A DNA stretch of 11,879 nucleotides from an uncultured Ruminococcus sp. (GTDB lineage Bacteria > Bacillota_A > Clostridia > RUG12999), in assembly GCA_902783995.1 (NCBI GenBank), contig CACZTG010000168.1, forward strand, positions 1-11,879, in the 5' to 3' direction. Both the position numbers and the translations under genes were made by a program. This document shows, piece by piece, positions 1 through 7,637 of this stretch; within the stretch, counting starts at the first letter, position 1, and each line of letters begins with the position of its first letter. The notes under the pieces were generated by a model that saw only the letters and a list, made by a program, of their open reading frames with translations, ran no database searches and was not told where the DNA came from.

Positions 1-204
1 CTTTACAACGCTGACGGAAGTCTTGCGGAGTTTGCTCTTGAAGGCTCGCTGTTAAGCCTTATAAACAGTGAGAATGAAAAGAGCTTTGATGTTCCGGGAA
101 GCGCTCAACCGGGAGATGTTCTCACGGTTAAAGCCTTTGTATTAGATATGGGACTTATGAAGCCTGTATCTGAGTGCGCTGCAAAAACATACACTGTTGA
201 ATAA
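1..204 (+). CDS. 3' end of a secreted protein with a C-terminal beta-sandwich module (5' part outside window)
   Basis: Only the last 67 codons are present; the frame is open from base 1 and ends in TAA. The visible part has the look of a small beta-sandwich module common at the ends of secreted clostridial multi-domain proteins: an opening LYNADG strand-turn, a middle variable stretch, then a PGDVLTVKAF strand, a KPVSE segment and a TYTVE end. The same ending (GDVLTVKA ... TVE) closes the protein encoded at 1885-3552, so the two are probably related in architecture. The gene stops 18 nt before the ATG of the sugar-binding lipoprotein, which suggests co-transcription. There is no catalytic motif in the visible part and the nature of the missing N-terminal part cannot be judged. 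Its role is likely extracellular, by analogy with its neighbours; that is inference. Confidence 0.85.
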   Translation, partial: LYNADGSLAEFALEGSLLSLINSENEKSFDVPGSAQPGDVLTVKAFVLDMGLMKPVSECAAKTYTVE

Positions 205-209
205 AATTT

Positions 210-215
210 GGGGAG
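210..215 (+). promoter_or_regulatory. Ribosome binding site fixing the lipoprotein start at 223
   Basis: GGGGAG lies 7 nt before the ATG at 223. An in-frame TTG at 208 would overlap this site and would add five residues before the signal peptide, so the ATG is the better start. Confidence 0.8.
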
Positions 216-222
216 AAAAACT

Positions 223-1767
223 ATGATAAAAATAAAAAAACTTTTAGCAGTAATACTTATACTTACACTTTCGGCAGGAATTCTTACCTCCTGCGGAGAA
301 GATAAAGTTAAGCCGGTAAGCGAGGATGGGCTGGAGCTTACGATTTTTATGCACTTCTTCGGATACTGCGTATATAATGACGACTGGCCGATTTTCAAGA
401 AAGCGGCTGAGATTACGGGTGTTCGTCTTAAAGGTACGGCGTCTGAGACAGTTTCGGACAGTTCGCAGGCGTATAACACAATGCTTGCAAGCACAAAATT
501 ACCCGATATTATTCATTCCAGTTTTACCAATCTTAACGAAATAGGTAAGGAGGGCGCGTTAATTCCGCTTGAGGACTTGATTAACGAGCACGCTCCGCAC
601 ATTAAGGAAATGTTTGAGAAATATCCTCAGCTTAAAAAGAGAGCAACGGCTGATGACGGACATATTTATTATATACCCGGTTCAACCTCGGGAATGGACG
701 CGGGCGCGCTTCCTTCACTCGGTTGGTTTATCCGTCAGGACTGGCTTGACAAGCTCGGACTAAAGCAGCCGAAAACAATTGATGAGCTTGAAGCGGTATG
801 GACGGCTTTCAGAAACAACGACCCCAACGGAAACGGCATTAAGGACGAAATCCCGTTTTTCTCAAGGGTAGGCGGCTTAAGCTCGCTTTTCAGACTGTTT
901 AACACAAACGAATCAAGCTTTATGCTTGATGAAAAGACGGGCAAGATTATTTACGCGCCCATAACCGAGGAATTTAAAACGGCAGTTAAGAGAATATCAC
1001 AGTGGTATAAGGACGGGCTTATCGACGAGGAAATATTTACAAGAGGCGGACAGTGCAGAGAACAGCTTCTTGGCGGAAATCTCGGCGGTTCAACGCATGA
1101 TTGGTTTTCTTCGACGGCATCATATTCCGCAAGATACGCGGATTCCGTCCCCGGTATAAAATTTATTCCCATGGCGCCTCCCGCGGGTATAGACGGAAAG
1201 GTTGTAGAGTGGGATTCAAGAACGCCTATGCACAGCTACGGCTGGGGAATTTCAAAAGATAATAAATATCCGGAAGAAACAATTAAATATTTTGATTTCT
1301 GGTACACGGAGGAAGGCTCCGACCTTATCTCCTTTGGCGTAGAGGGCGTACATTACGACGTAATTGACGGTAAGAAGGTTTTCAAAGATGAGGTTTTGAA
1401 CGCACCGGACGGCGTTCCGACTTATATGAGAAACCAGGGACAGGCAGAAATCGGTGCAATCAGAAAATTTGACGCCGAAAAGCAAGGCATGTCAAAGGAA
1501 GCTCAGGAAGCCTGGGATATGTATAACGATAACGGCTGGTGTAAGGAGCAAACCGAGTATGACGTCTTTACGGAAGAGGAAAATGATATAAAAAGTAAAT
1601 ACAGCAGTAATATAAAGACATTTGCCGACGAGCAGAGACAAAAATGGATAATGGGTGCGGAGGATATTGACTCTACATGGGATAAATATGTTGAGACCAT
1701 AAAATCCATGCATATTGATGAAATGGTAAAAATATACCAGGCGGCATATGACAGACTCAATAAATAA
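223..1767 (+). CDS. ABC transporter sugar-binding lipoprotein, LplA/AlgQ-like
   Basis: This 514-residue protein is the extracellular receptor of an ABC importer. It has a lysine-rich N-terminus, a hydrophobic core and a lipobox LTSC with the lipidated cysteine at residue 24, so it should be tethered to the outer face of the membrane. Family marks include an EF-hand-like loop DPNGNGIKDE at 200-209 (the equivalent loop binds calcium in Sphingomonas AlgQ2), WYKDGLIDEE near 261-270, and the block GWGISKDNKYPEE followed by YTEEGSDL and FGVEGVHYD at about 340-379, typical of the LplA/YtcQ group. Characterised relatives bind uronate-containing oligosaccharides (alginate, galacturonides), so an oligosaccharide substrate is likely, but the exact sugar is not readable. 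The length fits the family (about 500-560). No permease or ATPase gene is in the window; the partners must lie upstream or elsewhere. A stem-loop follows the stop codon. Confidence 0.92.
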   Translation: MIKIKKLLAVILILTLSAGILTSCGEDKVKPVSEDGLELTIFMHFFGYCVYNDDWPIFKKAAEITGVRLKGTASETVSDSSQAYNTMLASTKLPDIIHSSFTNLNEIGKEGALIPLEDLINEHAPHIKEMFEKYPQLKKRATADDGHIYYIPGSTSGMDAGALPSLGWFIRQDWLDKLGLKQPKTIDELEAVWTAFRNNDPNGNGIKDEIPFFSRVGGLSSLFRLFNTNESSFMLDEKTGKIIYAPITEEFKTAVKRISQWYKDGLIDEEIFTRGGQCREQLLGGNLGGSTHDWFSSTASYSARYADSVPGIKFIPMAPPAGIDGKVVEWDSRTPMHSYGWGISKDNKYPEETIKYFDFWYTEEGSDLISFGVEGVHYDVIDGKKVFKDEVLNAPDGVPTYMRNQGQAEIGAIRKFDAEKQGMSKEAQEAWDMYNDNGWCKEQTEYDVFTEEENDIKSKYSSNIKTFADEQRQKWIMGAEDIDSTWDKYVETIKSMHIDEMVKIYQAAYDRLNK

Positions 1768-1783
1768 TTTCAGATGGTTAGTT

Positions 1784-1815
1784 CTTTGGGAAGGGGATAT
1801 ATCCCCTTCCCAAAG
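1784..1815. repeat. Perfect 32-bp palindrome after the binding-protein gene (strong stem-loop)
   Basis: The arms CTTTGGGAAGGGGATA and TATCCCCTTCCCAAAG match without a mismatch, starting 16 nt after the stop codon. In RNA this gives a very stable GC-rich hairpin. No run of U follows on either strand (GCGACGG on the plus side), so it is not a textbook intrinsic terminator. Strong stem-loops after the binding-protein gene of ABC operons are known to protect the upstream mRNA from 3' decay or to thin out downstream transcription; that role is inferred here. Confidence 0.75.
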
Positions 1816-1820
1816 CGACG

Positions 1821-1844
1821 GTGAAGTGTTAAAAAATGCTTCAC
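1821..1844 (+). other. Second small hairpin in the same intergenic gap
   Basis: GTGAAG at 1821-1826 pairs with CTTCAC at 1839-1844 around a 12-nt A-rich loop. It sits 5 nt after the large palindrome and 40 nt before the next start codon. It may act with the palindrome as a partial terminator or processing site; it is a weak stem on its own. Confidence 0.4.
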
Positions 1845-1884
1845 AGGAAAAAGAAAATGACGGGTTTAAGAGGTATAAAGCAGT

Positions 1885-3552
1885 ATGTTAAAATTTAGAA
1901 TTGCAGGTATTACTAATAAACTGATTTCGCTTATTTGTACGCTTTGTATGGTAAGCACAATTGTAGCTTTGCCGGGTATCGGCATTAACGCTTCCGCGGC
2001 GGCTGTGGATGTGGAAAGTTGTATCACCTCATCTGCTTCGCCTATGAGCTTGTGGAAAAGCGGCGATTGTACATTGACAGGCAACGAGACCTCATCTGTT
2101 ACGGTATCGGGTACTTCAACGGGTGATATGACATCATATCCTGCTTTCAGCTTTAATACGAAAACGCTTGGAGGCGGAACGGATACGATAATGCATCTCG
2201 GCTGGTCAATAGATAATCCCGATATGCTTACAATTAACCTGAAATATCAGGACAGTAAGGGAAAATATGAACTTGCAACATGGAATAAAGCAGATTGGAC
2301 AATCAGTGACAAAAGAGATACAGCATTCAGAGCCAAGGTAAACCCTGCAAGTTACAGAGCGGATTTCTTTTTAAATCTTCAGGACAGAACATACAGATTG
2401 TATTTTGACAACATACTGTTTTCGGAAGCGACGATACAGTCGGGCGCAACCTCTATAAAGAATTTATATTTCAGTGTTCAAGCCGCTGAAAATTATACTT
2501 TCACCATAAATGATCCTGTGCTTGTTATTTACGGTGCGGGTGCTGCTATGAATGATGTAGTTGCATATACACTTGCAGGCAGAAATAATAACAACTGTTA
2601 TTGGTCCGTAAACGGTATAAATACAATAGACGGAGTAGCAAGTTACCGCCTTGTCGGAAACCCGTCCTCCCGTAACGGCGGTTCAGGTGCGGTTGACGGT
2701 TCAAATTACATAATAACAGCATCGGAATCTAATGCAAATTCAGGCGTCGGATACAGACTTCGCACGCTAAAAGCAGATGGGTCAAATTTAACGAAAGCGT
2801 GCTTGCCGCAGGACACTGAAAATGATAATATAATTCATCAGTCACTTACAATAACTCCGAATTTGACAGACGGAAATTCAGGTCAAATAGGGTTTATGGG
2901 TAAAGAAGCCGAATATACCGATATATATACTTTCACTGAAACAGACGGATATGTCAGCGGTCAGGCATATCATTTTGATATAGTAATTAACAACAAAGAT
3001 AAGAAATACAGCATATTTGTCGGCGGAGCAGAACGCAGCACAGGCTATTTGGAAGACGAATATCTTTCAGAAATAATCTATTCCATAGACGAGTCGGGCT
3101 CAGATACGTTGTTGCTTAGTAATGTAGTTACGGTAAGCTACGATTATACTGTTTCATTTGATGACGTTACAAGTATGTTGGACAGCGAAGAAAATCTTAA
3201 AATAAGAGACCTTACAGTGCTTCTTGATGAAAACGGTGACTATGAAATAAGTGCTTGTGCCGTATTCAGTAATATATCAAAAGACTATGGCAGTCCAAAG
3301 CTTATATATACACTTTATAAAAACGGTGTATTGTTTACTGTGGACGGCAAGAATATTACGGAAGAAATTGAAACCACAAATGAATTGATAAAAGTAAAAT
3401 ATAAGGATATTAACAGAAAATATCCGTATTGCTTATTAAAAGCGGACGGAAATGAGGTTACTGCGGGAGACGTTCTGACTGTTAAAGCTCATTTTTTTGC
3501 AGGCGGAGAATTACAGGCGGATTCTGACGAAGTATCTTTTACGGTAGAATAG
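1885..3552 (+). CDS. Secreted protein with two related beta-sandwich units and a C-terminal module
   Basis: I do not recognise a named family. The 555-residue protein starts with a signal peptide (hydrophobic 12-30, likely cut near ASAAA at 36-40). AAGAGGT lies 10 nt before the ATG. Two units of similar design follow. Unit 1 (about 85-212) contains KYELATW, then FFLNLQDRTYRLYFDN at 161-176 and a strand ending FTINDPVLV. Unit 2 (about 275-427) contains YHFDIVINNKDKKYSIFVGG at 362-381 and ends in YTVSFDDV. Each looks like a jelly-roll or concanavalin-like sandwich: paired strands with an LNLQDRTYRLYFDN/VINNKDKKYSIFVGG hairpin are common in secreted carbohydrate-binding proteins of Clostridia. 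The last 115 residues form the small module seen at 1-204 (GDVLTVKA ... FTVE). No catalytic signature is seen. Probable role: extracellular glycan binding or scaffold, inferred from context. The next gene starts 37 nt later. Confidence 0.85.
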   Translation: MLKFRIAGITNKLISLICTLCMVSTIVALPGIGINASAAAVDVESCITSSASPMSLWKSGDCTLTGNETSSVTVSGTSTGDMTSYPAFSFNTKTLGGGTDTIMHLGWSIDNPDMLTINLKYQDSKGKYELATWNKADWTISDKRDTAFRAKVNPASYRADFFLNLQDRTYRLYFDNILFSEATIQSGATSIKNLYFSVQAAENYTFTINDPVLVIYGAGAAMNDVVAYTLAGRNNNNCYWSVNGINTIDGVASYRLVGNPSSRNGGSGAVDGSNYIITASESNANSGVGYRLRTLKADGSNLTKACLPQDTENDNIIHQSLTITPNLTDGNSGQIGFMGKEAEYTDIYTFTETDGYVSGQAYHFDIVINNKDKKYSIFVGGAERSTGYLEDEYLSEIIYSIDESGSDTLLLSNVVTVSYDYTVSFDDVTSMLDSEENLKIRDLTVLLDENGDYEISACAVFSNISKDYGSPKLIYTLYKNGVLFTVDGKNITEEIETTNELIKVKYKDINRKYPYCLLKADGNEVTAGDVLTVKAHFFAGGELQADSDEVSFTVE

Positions 3553-3589
3553 TTTAAGTTTACAACAATTGTTCTGAAAGGGTAATTTT

Positions 3590-5953
3590 ATGAAGAAATA
3601 TTTATTAGCATTTGTTTTTATTACATCGCTTGTGATTTTTTCAAGTAATGTATATTCGGCTGAACTTTATACAGAATCGAATATTTCTTTTCTTGCGGCT
3701 GAAAACGGGCTCGTTTTAAGCGAGGTTCCGGGTGTCGGAGAAAAAATATATGCTGAAGCAACCGTGAAGAACGTTTCCGCCGATGTCAAGACGGCAGTTA
3801 TTTATTTGTGCAAGTATGACGGAAACAGCCTTAAAGGAGTTTCGTTTGGCAAGAAAAAGGTTTCGGCATACGGAAATGCACGCCTAAGCACAAATATTAT
3901 GATTGAAAGCGAGGAAGATAAGCACTGCACATTTAAGGCGTATGTATGGGAGAGTGTGTACGGTGTTGGTGCTTGCTGCAGCGAAGCTACGTTTTTACAA
4001 TATTCGACCGACTTATACGGCATTACTGTCGGTGGCAAACCTATTGAAAATTACAGTAACGATGTTACAAAATATTCTGTTAAAGTATCAAAAGAAAATG
4101 AGAAGATAGTGCTGTATCCAAAAAACGGAGCGGCAAAAATAACAGAAGTCAGTTATAATGTTCCGGGAAATACAGTTGTTACCGTAAGTGCGGGCGGCGC
4201 TTTAAAAACAATAAACATAAGCACATATATAGGGGAGGAATATTTGTATTCTCTGTCCGGTATTACATATACGGTAAACGGCACAGAATATGCAATTGAT
4301 GATTTTGACCCCAATGAACTGAATTATGAAATCGAACTTCCGGATAATACATTTTATGTAAAAGTAAAAGGAATATCTCCGGGAGAGGTAAGTTACAGAG
4401 TACAGGATGTAAACGGTGCTCCGAACAGAGTTGCGGGTGTTTCCTTCGGCAAGATGAGAGGCGATACCACGGGACCGACCTATACATATGAAAGGCTTGC
4501 AATAGACCGGGTTATACCAATAAAAAATGAAGAAACAAATGCTGTTATAAGAGTTACAGACGGAACAAATACAAGAAAATATACTTTGACTTTCTATTCA
4601 AAACAACCGCGTCTTACAAAAAATATTTTAACAAAAGATGCAAGCGCAAACAGCTATGTTCCTGTTTATACTTCAGGTGCGGGACTTAACAACGATAACG
4701 GCTCGGTTGTTTCGGCCGACAGAATGTGGGCAGCTTCAAATGTCTCAAAATCACTTTTGGGAGCGTCTTATTTTATGAGCCCTTGTAACAATAAAAATGC
4801 AAATGAGCTTTGGTGGGGCAAAGATATCAGACAAAAAGGAGACGAATATTTCCGTTTTTCTGCAGATACTGCGGGAACGGTAGTTGCGCTTGGCACAGCT
4901 GATTTTGATATGAGCTTTGATGAATACCCGGATGAAATATGGACAAGGGAAAATACAGGAACTTCACCAAGCGGAATAAGCGATGTACGAGCAGGCAATA
5001 AGACATACAATGAATATACAGAGCCAAAGTATTTCTTTTACAGTCTTAACTGGAACAGCAATACAGATTCCATAAGAGCAAATATGGGTATTCAGGAGCT
5101 TTCCGGACAAGCACTTACCGATGTGAAAAATTCGCTTAGCGGTACATCTTCATACTCATATGCATGGTCAAGACATTTTAATGCGGGTGAAGACGTTGTA
5201 ATAAGACATACGGGTGTGCAGGGAAATAATGCACAGGCATATGTATGGGCAATAGTTTGGGATAATATTGATGCGGAACAACAGCTTAACTCTCTTATGG
5301 GTGACGAAAGCGATACGGATTTGAATGATCCGAGTGTTATACTTAGCTATGACTATGTCAATAACGAAAACAACGGTGTATATAATGAATTTGCCTCAGT
5401 TTGGAAGGATTTGAGCAAAAATTCCAATGATTTGGAAGTCAGCGATGTAAGTAAAAGCGGGTGGACACCGTGCGGATTTGATTTGGTTTCACCGGATGAT
5501 GGATTAGAACTTCCGGCTGATGTGACAAAGGTTATAAATTCGACTGATTTTACAATTGAATTTGATTTATCCGATATACAGGGAAATGCGGCAATTTTAA
5601 CTTCCGCCAATGAAAACTTCAGCATATGTTCGGAAGATGATTACATAAAAGTATATTCGGGCAGTATTTCAAGGAATCCGATAGCGCTTCCTGTATCGGA
5701 AACCGTTGAAGGAATAAATCATATAGTGGTTTCTTGTAATGATTCAAAGACCGCAATAAAGTTTAAATGGTATGTAAACGGAGAATTAAGGGCGGAGAAA
5801 AACTTTATAAAGTATATATTTAAAGATTCCGATACCGTACTGCTGGGTGGTAAAAATACTGATTTTTATAACGGCAACGTTTGCATTAAAAAGCTGAAAA
5901 TTTTTGATACAGCAAAATCGCAGGACGATATAAGAGCAGAATTGGAGGACTAA
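3590..5953 (+). CDS. Large secreted mosaic protein: cadherin-like sandwiches, aromatic-rich module and C-terminal LamG-like domain
   Basis: AAAGGG sits 7 nt before the ATG. The 787-residue product has a signal peptide (cut likely after VYSA, residue 24). Domains in order: the small beta-sandwich module shared with neighbouring genes (about 25-135, with VIYLCKYDGNSLKGVSF and FKAYVWES); a cadherin-like beta-sandwich (about 141-212, LYGITVGG ... VTKYSVKV); a second one (about 220-336, LSGITYTVNG ... ELNYEIEL); an aromatic-rich module (about 344-560, with ELWWGKD, EYFRFSADTAGTV, EIWTREN and YSYAWSRHFNAGEDVVI); and a LamG/concanavalin-like domain (about 583-787, with STDFTIEFDL, INHIVVSC, FKWYVNGEL, DTVLLGGKN and KKLKIFDTAKSQDDI, the usual ending of that fold). 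Such domains typically bind glycans or proteins. No wall anchor (LPXTG, SLH) is present, so it may be retained by the SLH protein encoded 4 nt downstream. No enzyme active site is evident. Confidence 0.88.
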   Translation: MKKYLLAFVFITSLVIFSSNVYSAELYTESNISFLAAENGLVLSEVPGVGEKIYAEATVKNVSADVKTAVIYLCKYDGNSLKGVSFGKKKVSAYGNARLSTNIMIESEEDKHCTFKAYVWESVYGVGACCSEATFLQYSTDLYGITVGGKPIENYSNDVTKYSVKVSKENEKIVLYPKNGAAKITEVSYNVPGNTVVTVSAGGALKTINISTYIGEEYLYSLSGITYTVNGTEYAIDDFDPNELNYEIELPDNTFYVKVKGISPGEVSYRVQDVNGAPNRVAGVSFGKMRGDTTGPTYTYERLAIDRVIPIKNEETNAVIRVTDGTNTRKYTLTFYSKQPRLTKNILTKDASANSYVPVYTSGAGLNNDNGSVVSADRMWAASNVSKSLLGASYFMSPCNNKNANELWWGKDIRQKGDEYFRFSADTAGTVVALGTADFDMSFDEYPDEIWTRENTGTSPSGISDVRAGNKTYNEYTEPKYFFYSLNWNSNTDSIRANMGIQELSGQALTDVKNSLSGTSSYSYAWSRHFNAGEDVVIRHTGVQGNNAQAYVWAIVWDNIDAEQQLNSLMGDESDTDLNDPSVILSYDYVNNENNGVYNEFASVWKDLSKNSNDLEVSDVSKSGWTPCGFDLVSPDDGLELPADVTKVINSTDFTIEFDLSDIQGNAAILTSANENFSICSEDDYIKVYSGSISRNPIALPVSETVEGINHIVVSCNDSKTAIKFKWYVNGELRAEKNFIKYIFKDSDTVLLGGKNTDFYNGNVCIKKLKIFDTAKSQDDIRAELED
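5944..5948 (+). promoter_or_regulatory. Ribosome binding site inside the end of the preceding gene
   Basis: GGAGG lies within the last codons of the mosaic-protein gene, 9 nt before the ATG at 5958. The two genes are separated by only 4 nt, so translation of the SLH-protein gene is probably coupled to its neighbour. Confidence 0.75.
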
Positions 5954-5957
5954 TAAG

Positions 5958-7637
5958 ATGAAAAAAAAGATAGCTGTTTGCTCTTTGATTACCGTTATTA
6001 TAAATATGTTTTCGGTATGCGGATATGCATACACAAAGATTACGCAGTCAAGCACAGCGGAAAAAGCAGTTATTGAGGCAGACGGATATTCGCCTTTTGA
6101 AACCTCACCGATTATTGTTCTGAAATCGGGCAAAACTCTTTCTGATCTTGAAGAAGCAACAAATGACGGCTCAAATGAAAAGCTAACTGATGTCGTCGAG
6201 TATATAGGCTCGGCTTCTGCGGATAAGGACGGGCTTTTAAAGACGGAAATTGATTTTTCTTCATTTGATGTCGGAAACACTTACGGAGTTATAGTAAGCG
6301 GTAAGCTTTATAACTTAAAATATGTTTCGGATGATTACAGAAAATCCGTAATAAATGATATGATTTCGGCTGCTGATTCGGGTAATAAAGAGACACTTAC
6401 CGATTTGTTCTCGGAAAACAAGGATTGTTTGTCTGTTGATAATAATGTACTTGATATTTGCACCGATTTAAGCGACACAAGAATAACGGACATTCTGCTT
6501 AATGAACTGAAAGGTAAGGAATCGCTTACAATTGAAGCAATGTCGGATATTATTCAAAAAACAATGCTGACAGCCGCTATGAATTCGGGTAAAATGAACA
6601 ATAAGGAAATTCTTGACCGTGTTTTTACAGACGGAAAATACGGTCAAGGAAATGCTGCATTAAAAGATAAAATAAAGACAGAAGGAATAAAAACATTCAT
6701 AAGCAATATAAACAATAAAAATTATAAAAGCATTGCAGTAGCTGACGAGCAAATTGCAAAAGAACTTGTTTTAGATGCGATTTGCTATTCCAAAGTCGAA
6801 ACAACAAGCGAAATACTGTCGGTTTTAAATGAGTATAACTATATTTTGGGGCTTGACTTGAGCGGACTTAATAAACTGTCGGAAGGAAGCAGGGGAGATG
6901 CGGTAAGAAGCTTTGCAAAAAGCAAACCGACGCTTTCGTCTGCGCAGGATACGCTTGACAGGATAGTAGATTCGCTCAAAGCAGACTCTTCACACGGACA
7001 AAGCGGAGGCGCAGGAGGGGGCAGCTCCGGCGGAGGCGGACTCAGTGCCGGCACAGACAGCGGCACATATATAGGTATAAGAAGCCCGGTTTTTAATGAC
7101 ATAGGTAATTTTCCCTGGGCGCAGGATGCAATAAACTCTCTTTACGCTTCGGGTATAATTTCGGGATACGGAGACGGAAGCTTCGCACCGCAAAACAGCA
7201 TAAAGAGAGAAGAATTTGTTACAATTGCCGTTTCGGCATTTTATACTGATGTATTGCCCGGTAAAATCAGTTTTTCCGATGTTTCGGAGACGGCTTGGTA
7301 TTTTAAAAATATTGCAGTGGCTGCAAAGTGCGGAATAATAAACGGAATAAGTGAAGCTTTGTTCGGAACGGGACAAAGTATAACAAGACAGGATATGGCT
7401 GTAATTCTTTACAGAATTGCCGGCGGAAAACTCAAAGTGCCTGAAGCGTACAATGTTTTTTCTGATGACGGAAACATTGCAGAATATGCAAAGGACGCAG
7501 TTTATGCGCTTAGGGCAGCAGGAGTGATAAACGGAGTTACGGCATCTGAATTTGCTCCGCAGAAAAACGCTACAAGGGCGGAAACGGCTGTAATGATTTA
7601 CAGGTTTATAAACTTAGTCGGAAAGGCTGGTGCTTGA
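5958..7637 (+). CDS. S-layer homology protein with three C-terminal SLH domains
   Basis: The 559-residue product has a signal peptide (MKKKIAV, hydrophobic core, likely cut after CGYA at 24). Residues 30-122 look like a beta-sandwich. Residues 123-342 are mostly helical and contain two related stretches (134-203 and 273-340), each with a leucine-rich LTDLFSEN/ILSVLNEY helix, an L-[ST]-[VL]-D-like turn and an SLTIEAMSDII/TLSSAQDTLDRIV helix. A Gly/Ser-rich linker (347-370) leads to three SLH domains: 379-430 (FNDIGNFPWAQDAINSLYASG, GYGDGSFAPQNSIKREEF), 438-490 (FSDVSETAWYFKNIAVAAKCG, ITRQDMAVILYR) and 500-552 (FSDDGNIAEYAKDAVYALRAAG, FAPQKNATRAETAVMIYR). SLH trimers bind pyruvylated secondary wall polymers, so this protein should sit on the wall with its N-terminal part facing out. 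The second and third domains keep the ITR/ATR motif; the first has IKR. The helical module occurs in secreted clostridial proteins and has no function I can name. Confidence 0.93.
   Translation: MKKKIAVCSLITVIINMFSVCGYAYTKITQSSTAEKAVIEADGYSPFETSPIIVLKSGKTLSDLEEATNDGSNEKLTDVVEYIGSASADKDGLLKTEIDFSSFDVGNTYGVIVSGKLYNLKYVSDDYRKSVINDMISAADSGNKETLTDLFSENKDCLSVDNNVLDICTDLSDTRITDILLNELKGKESLTIEAMSDIIQKTMLTAAMNSGKMNNKEILDRVFTDGKYGQGNAALKDKIKTEGIKTFISNINNKNYKSIAVADEQIAKELVLDAICYSKVETTSEILSVLNEYNYILGLDLSGLNKLSEGSRGDAVRSFAKSKPTLSSAQDTLDRIVDSLKADSSHGQSGGAGGGSSGGGGLSAGTDSGTYIGIRSPVFNDIGNFPWAQDAINSLYASGIISGYGDGSFAPQNSIKREEFVTIAVSAFYTDVLPGKISFSDVSETAWYFKNIAVAAKCGIINGISEALFGTGQSITRQDMAVILYRIAGGKLKVPEAYNVFSDDGNIAEYAKDAVYALRAAGVINGVTASEFAPQKNATRAETAVMIYRFINLVGKAGA
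7620..7626 (+). promoter_or_regulatory. Ambiguous ribosome binding site for the last operon gene
   Basis: GGAAAGG is 3 nt before a GTG (7630) and 12 nt before an in-frame TTG (7639). Neither spacing is ideal, so the start of the 7630-10326 gene is uncertain by three codons. With the GTG the genes overlap by 8 nt; with the TTG they are 1 nt apart. Both fit translational coupling. Confidence 0.45.

Noticed and set aside
105..494. Minus-strand open frame of 129 codons
   Set aside because: It is antisense to the first partial gene and the start of the lipoprotein gene, with no sign of coding.
1857..1898. Short open frame of 13 codons (ATG at 1857) overlapping the start of the 1885 gene
   Set aside because: No ribosome binding site is evident and its reading has no leader-peptide character; probably chance.
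3564..3573. AACAATTGTT palindrome before the mosaic-protein gene
   Set aside because: It is only 10 bp in an AT-rich gap, inside a likely transcript and with no promoter nearby; not enough to call an operator.
5786..6280. Minus-strand open frame of 164 codons across the junction of the mosaic and SLH genes
   Set aside because: It lies opposite two well-supported genes, is serine/phenylalanine-rich as antisense frames are, and has no domain signature.
6996..7068. Gly/Ser-rich repetitive stretch in the SLH protein
   Set aside because: It is an ordinary flexible linker between the helical part and the SLH domains, not a separate repeat element.
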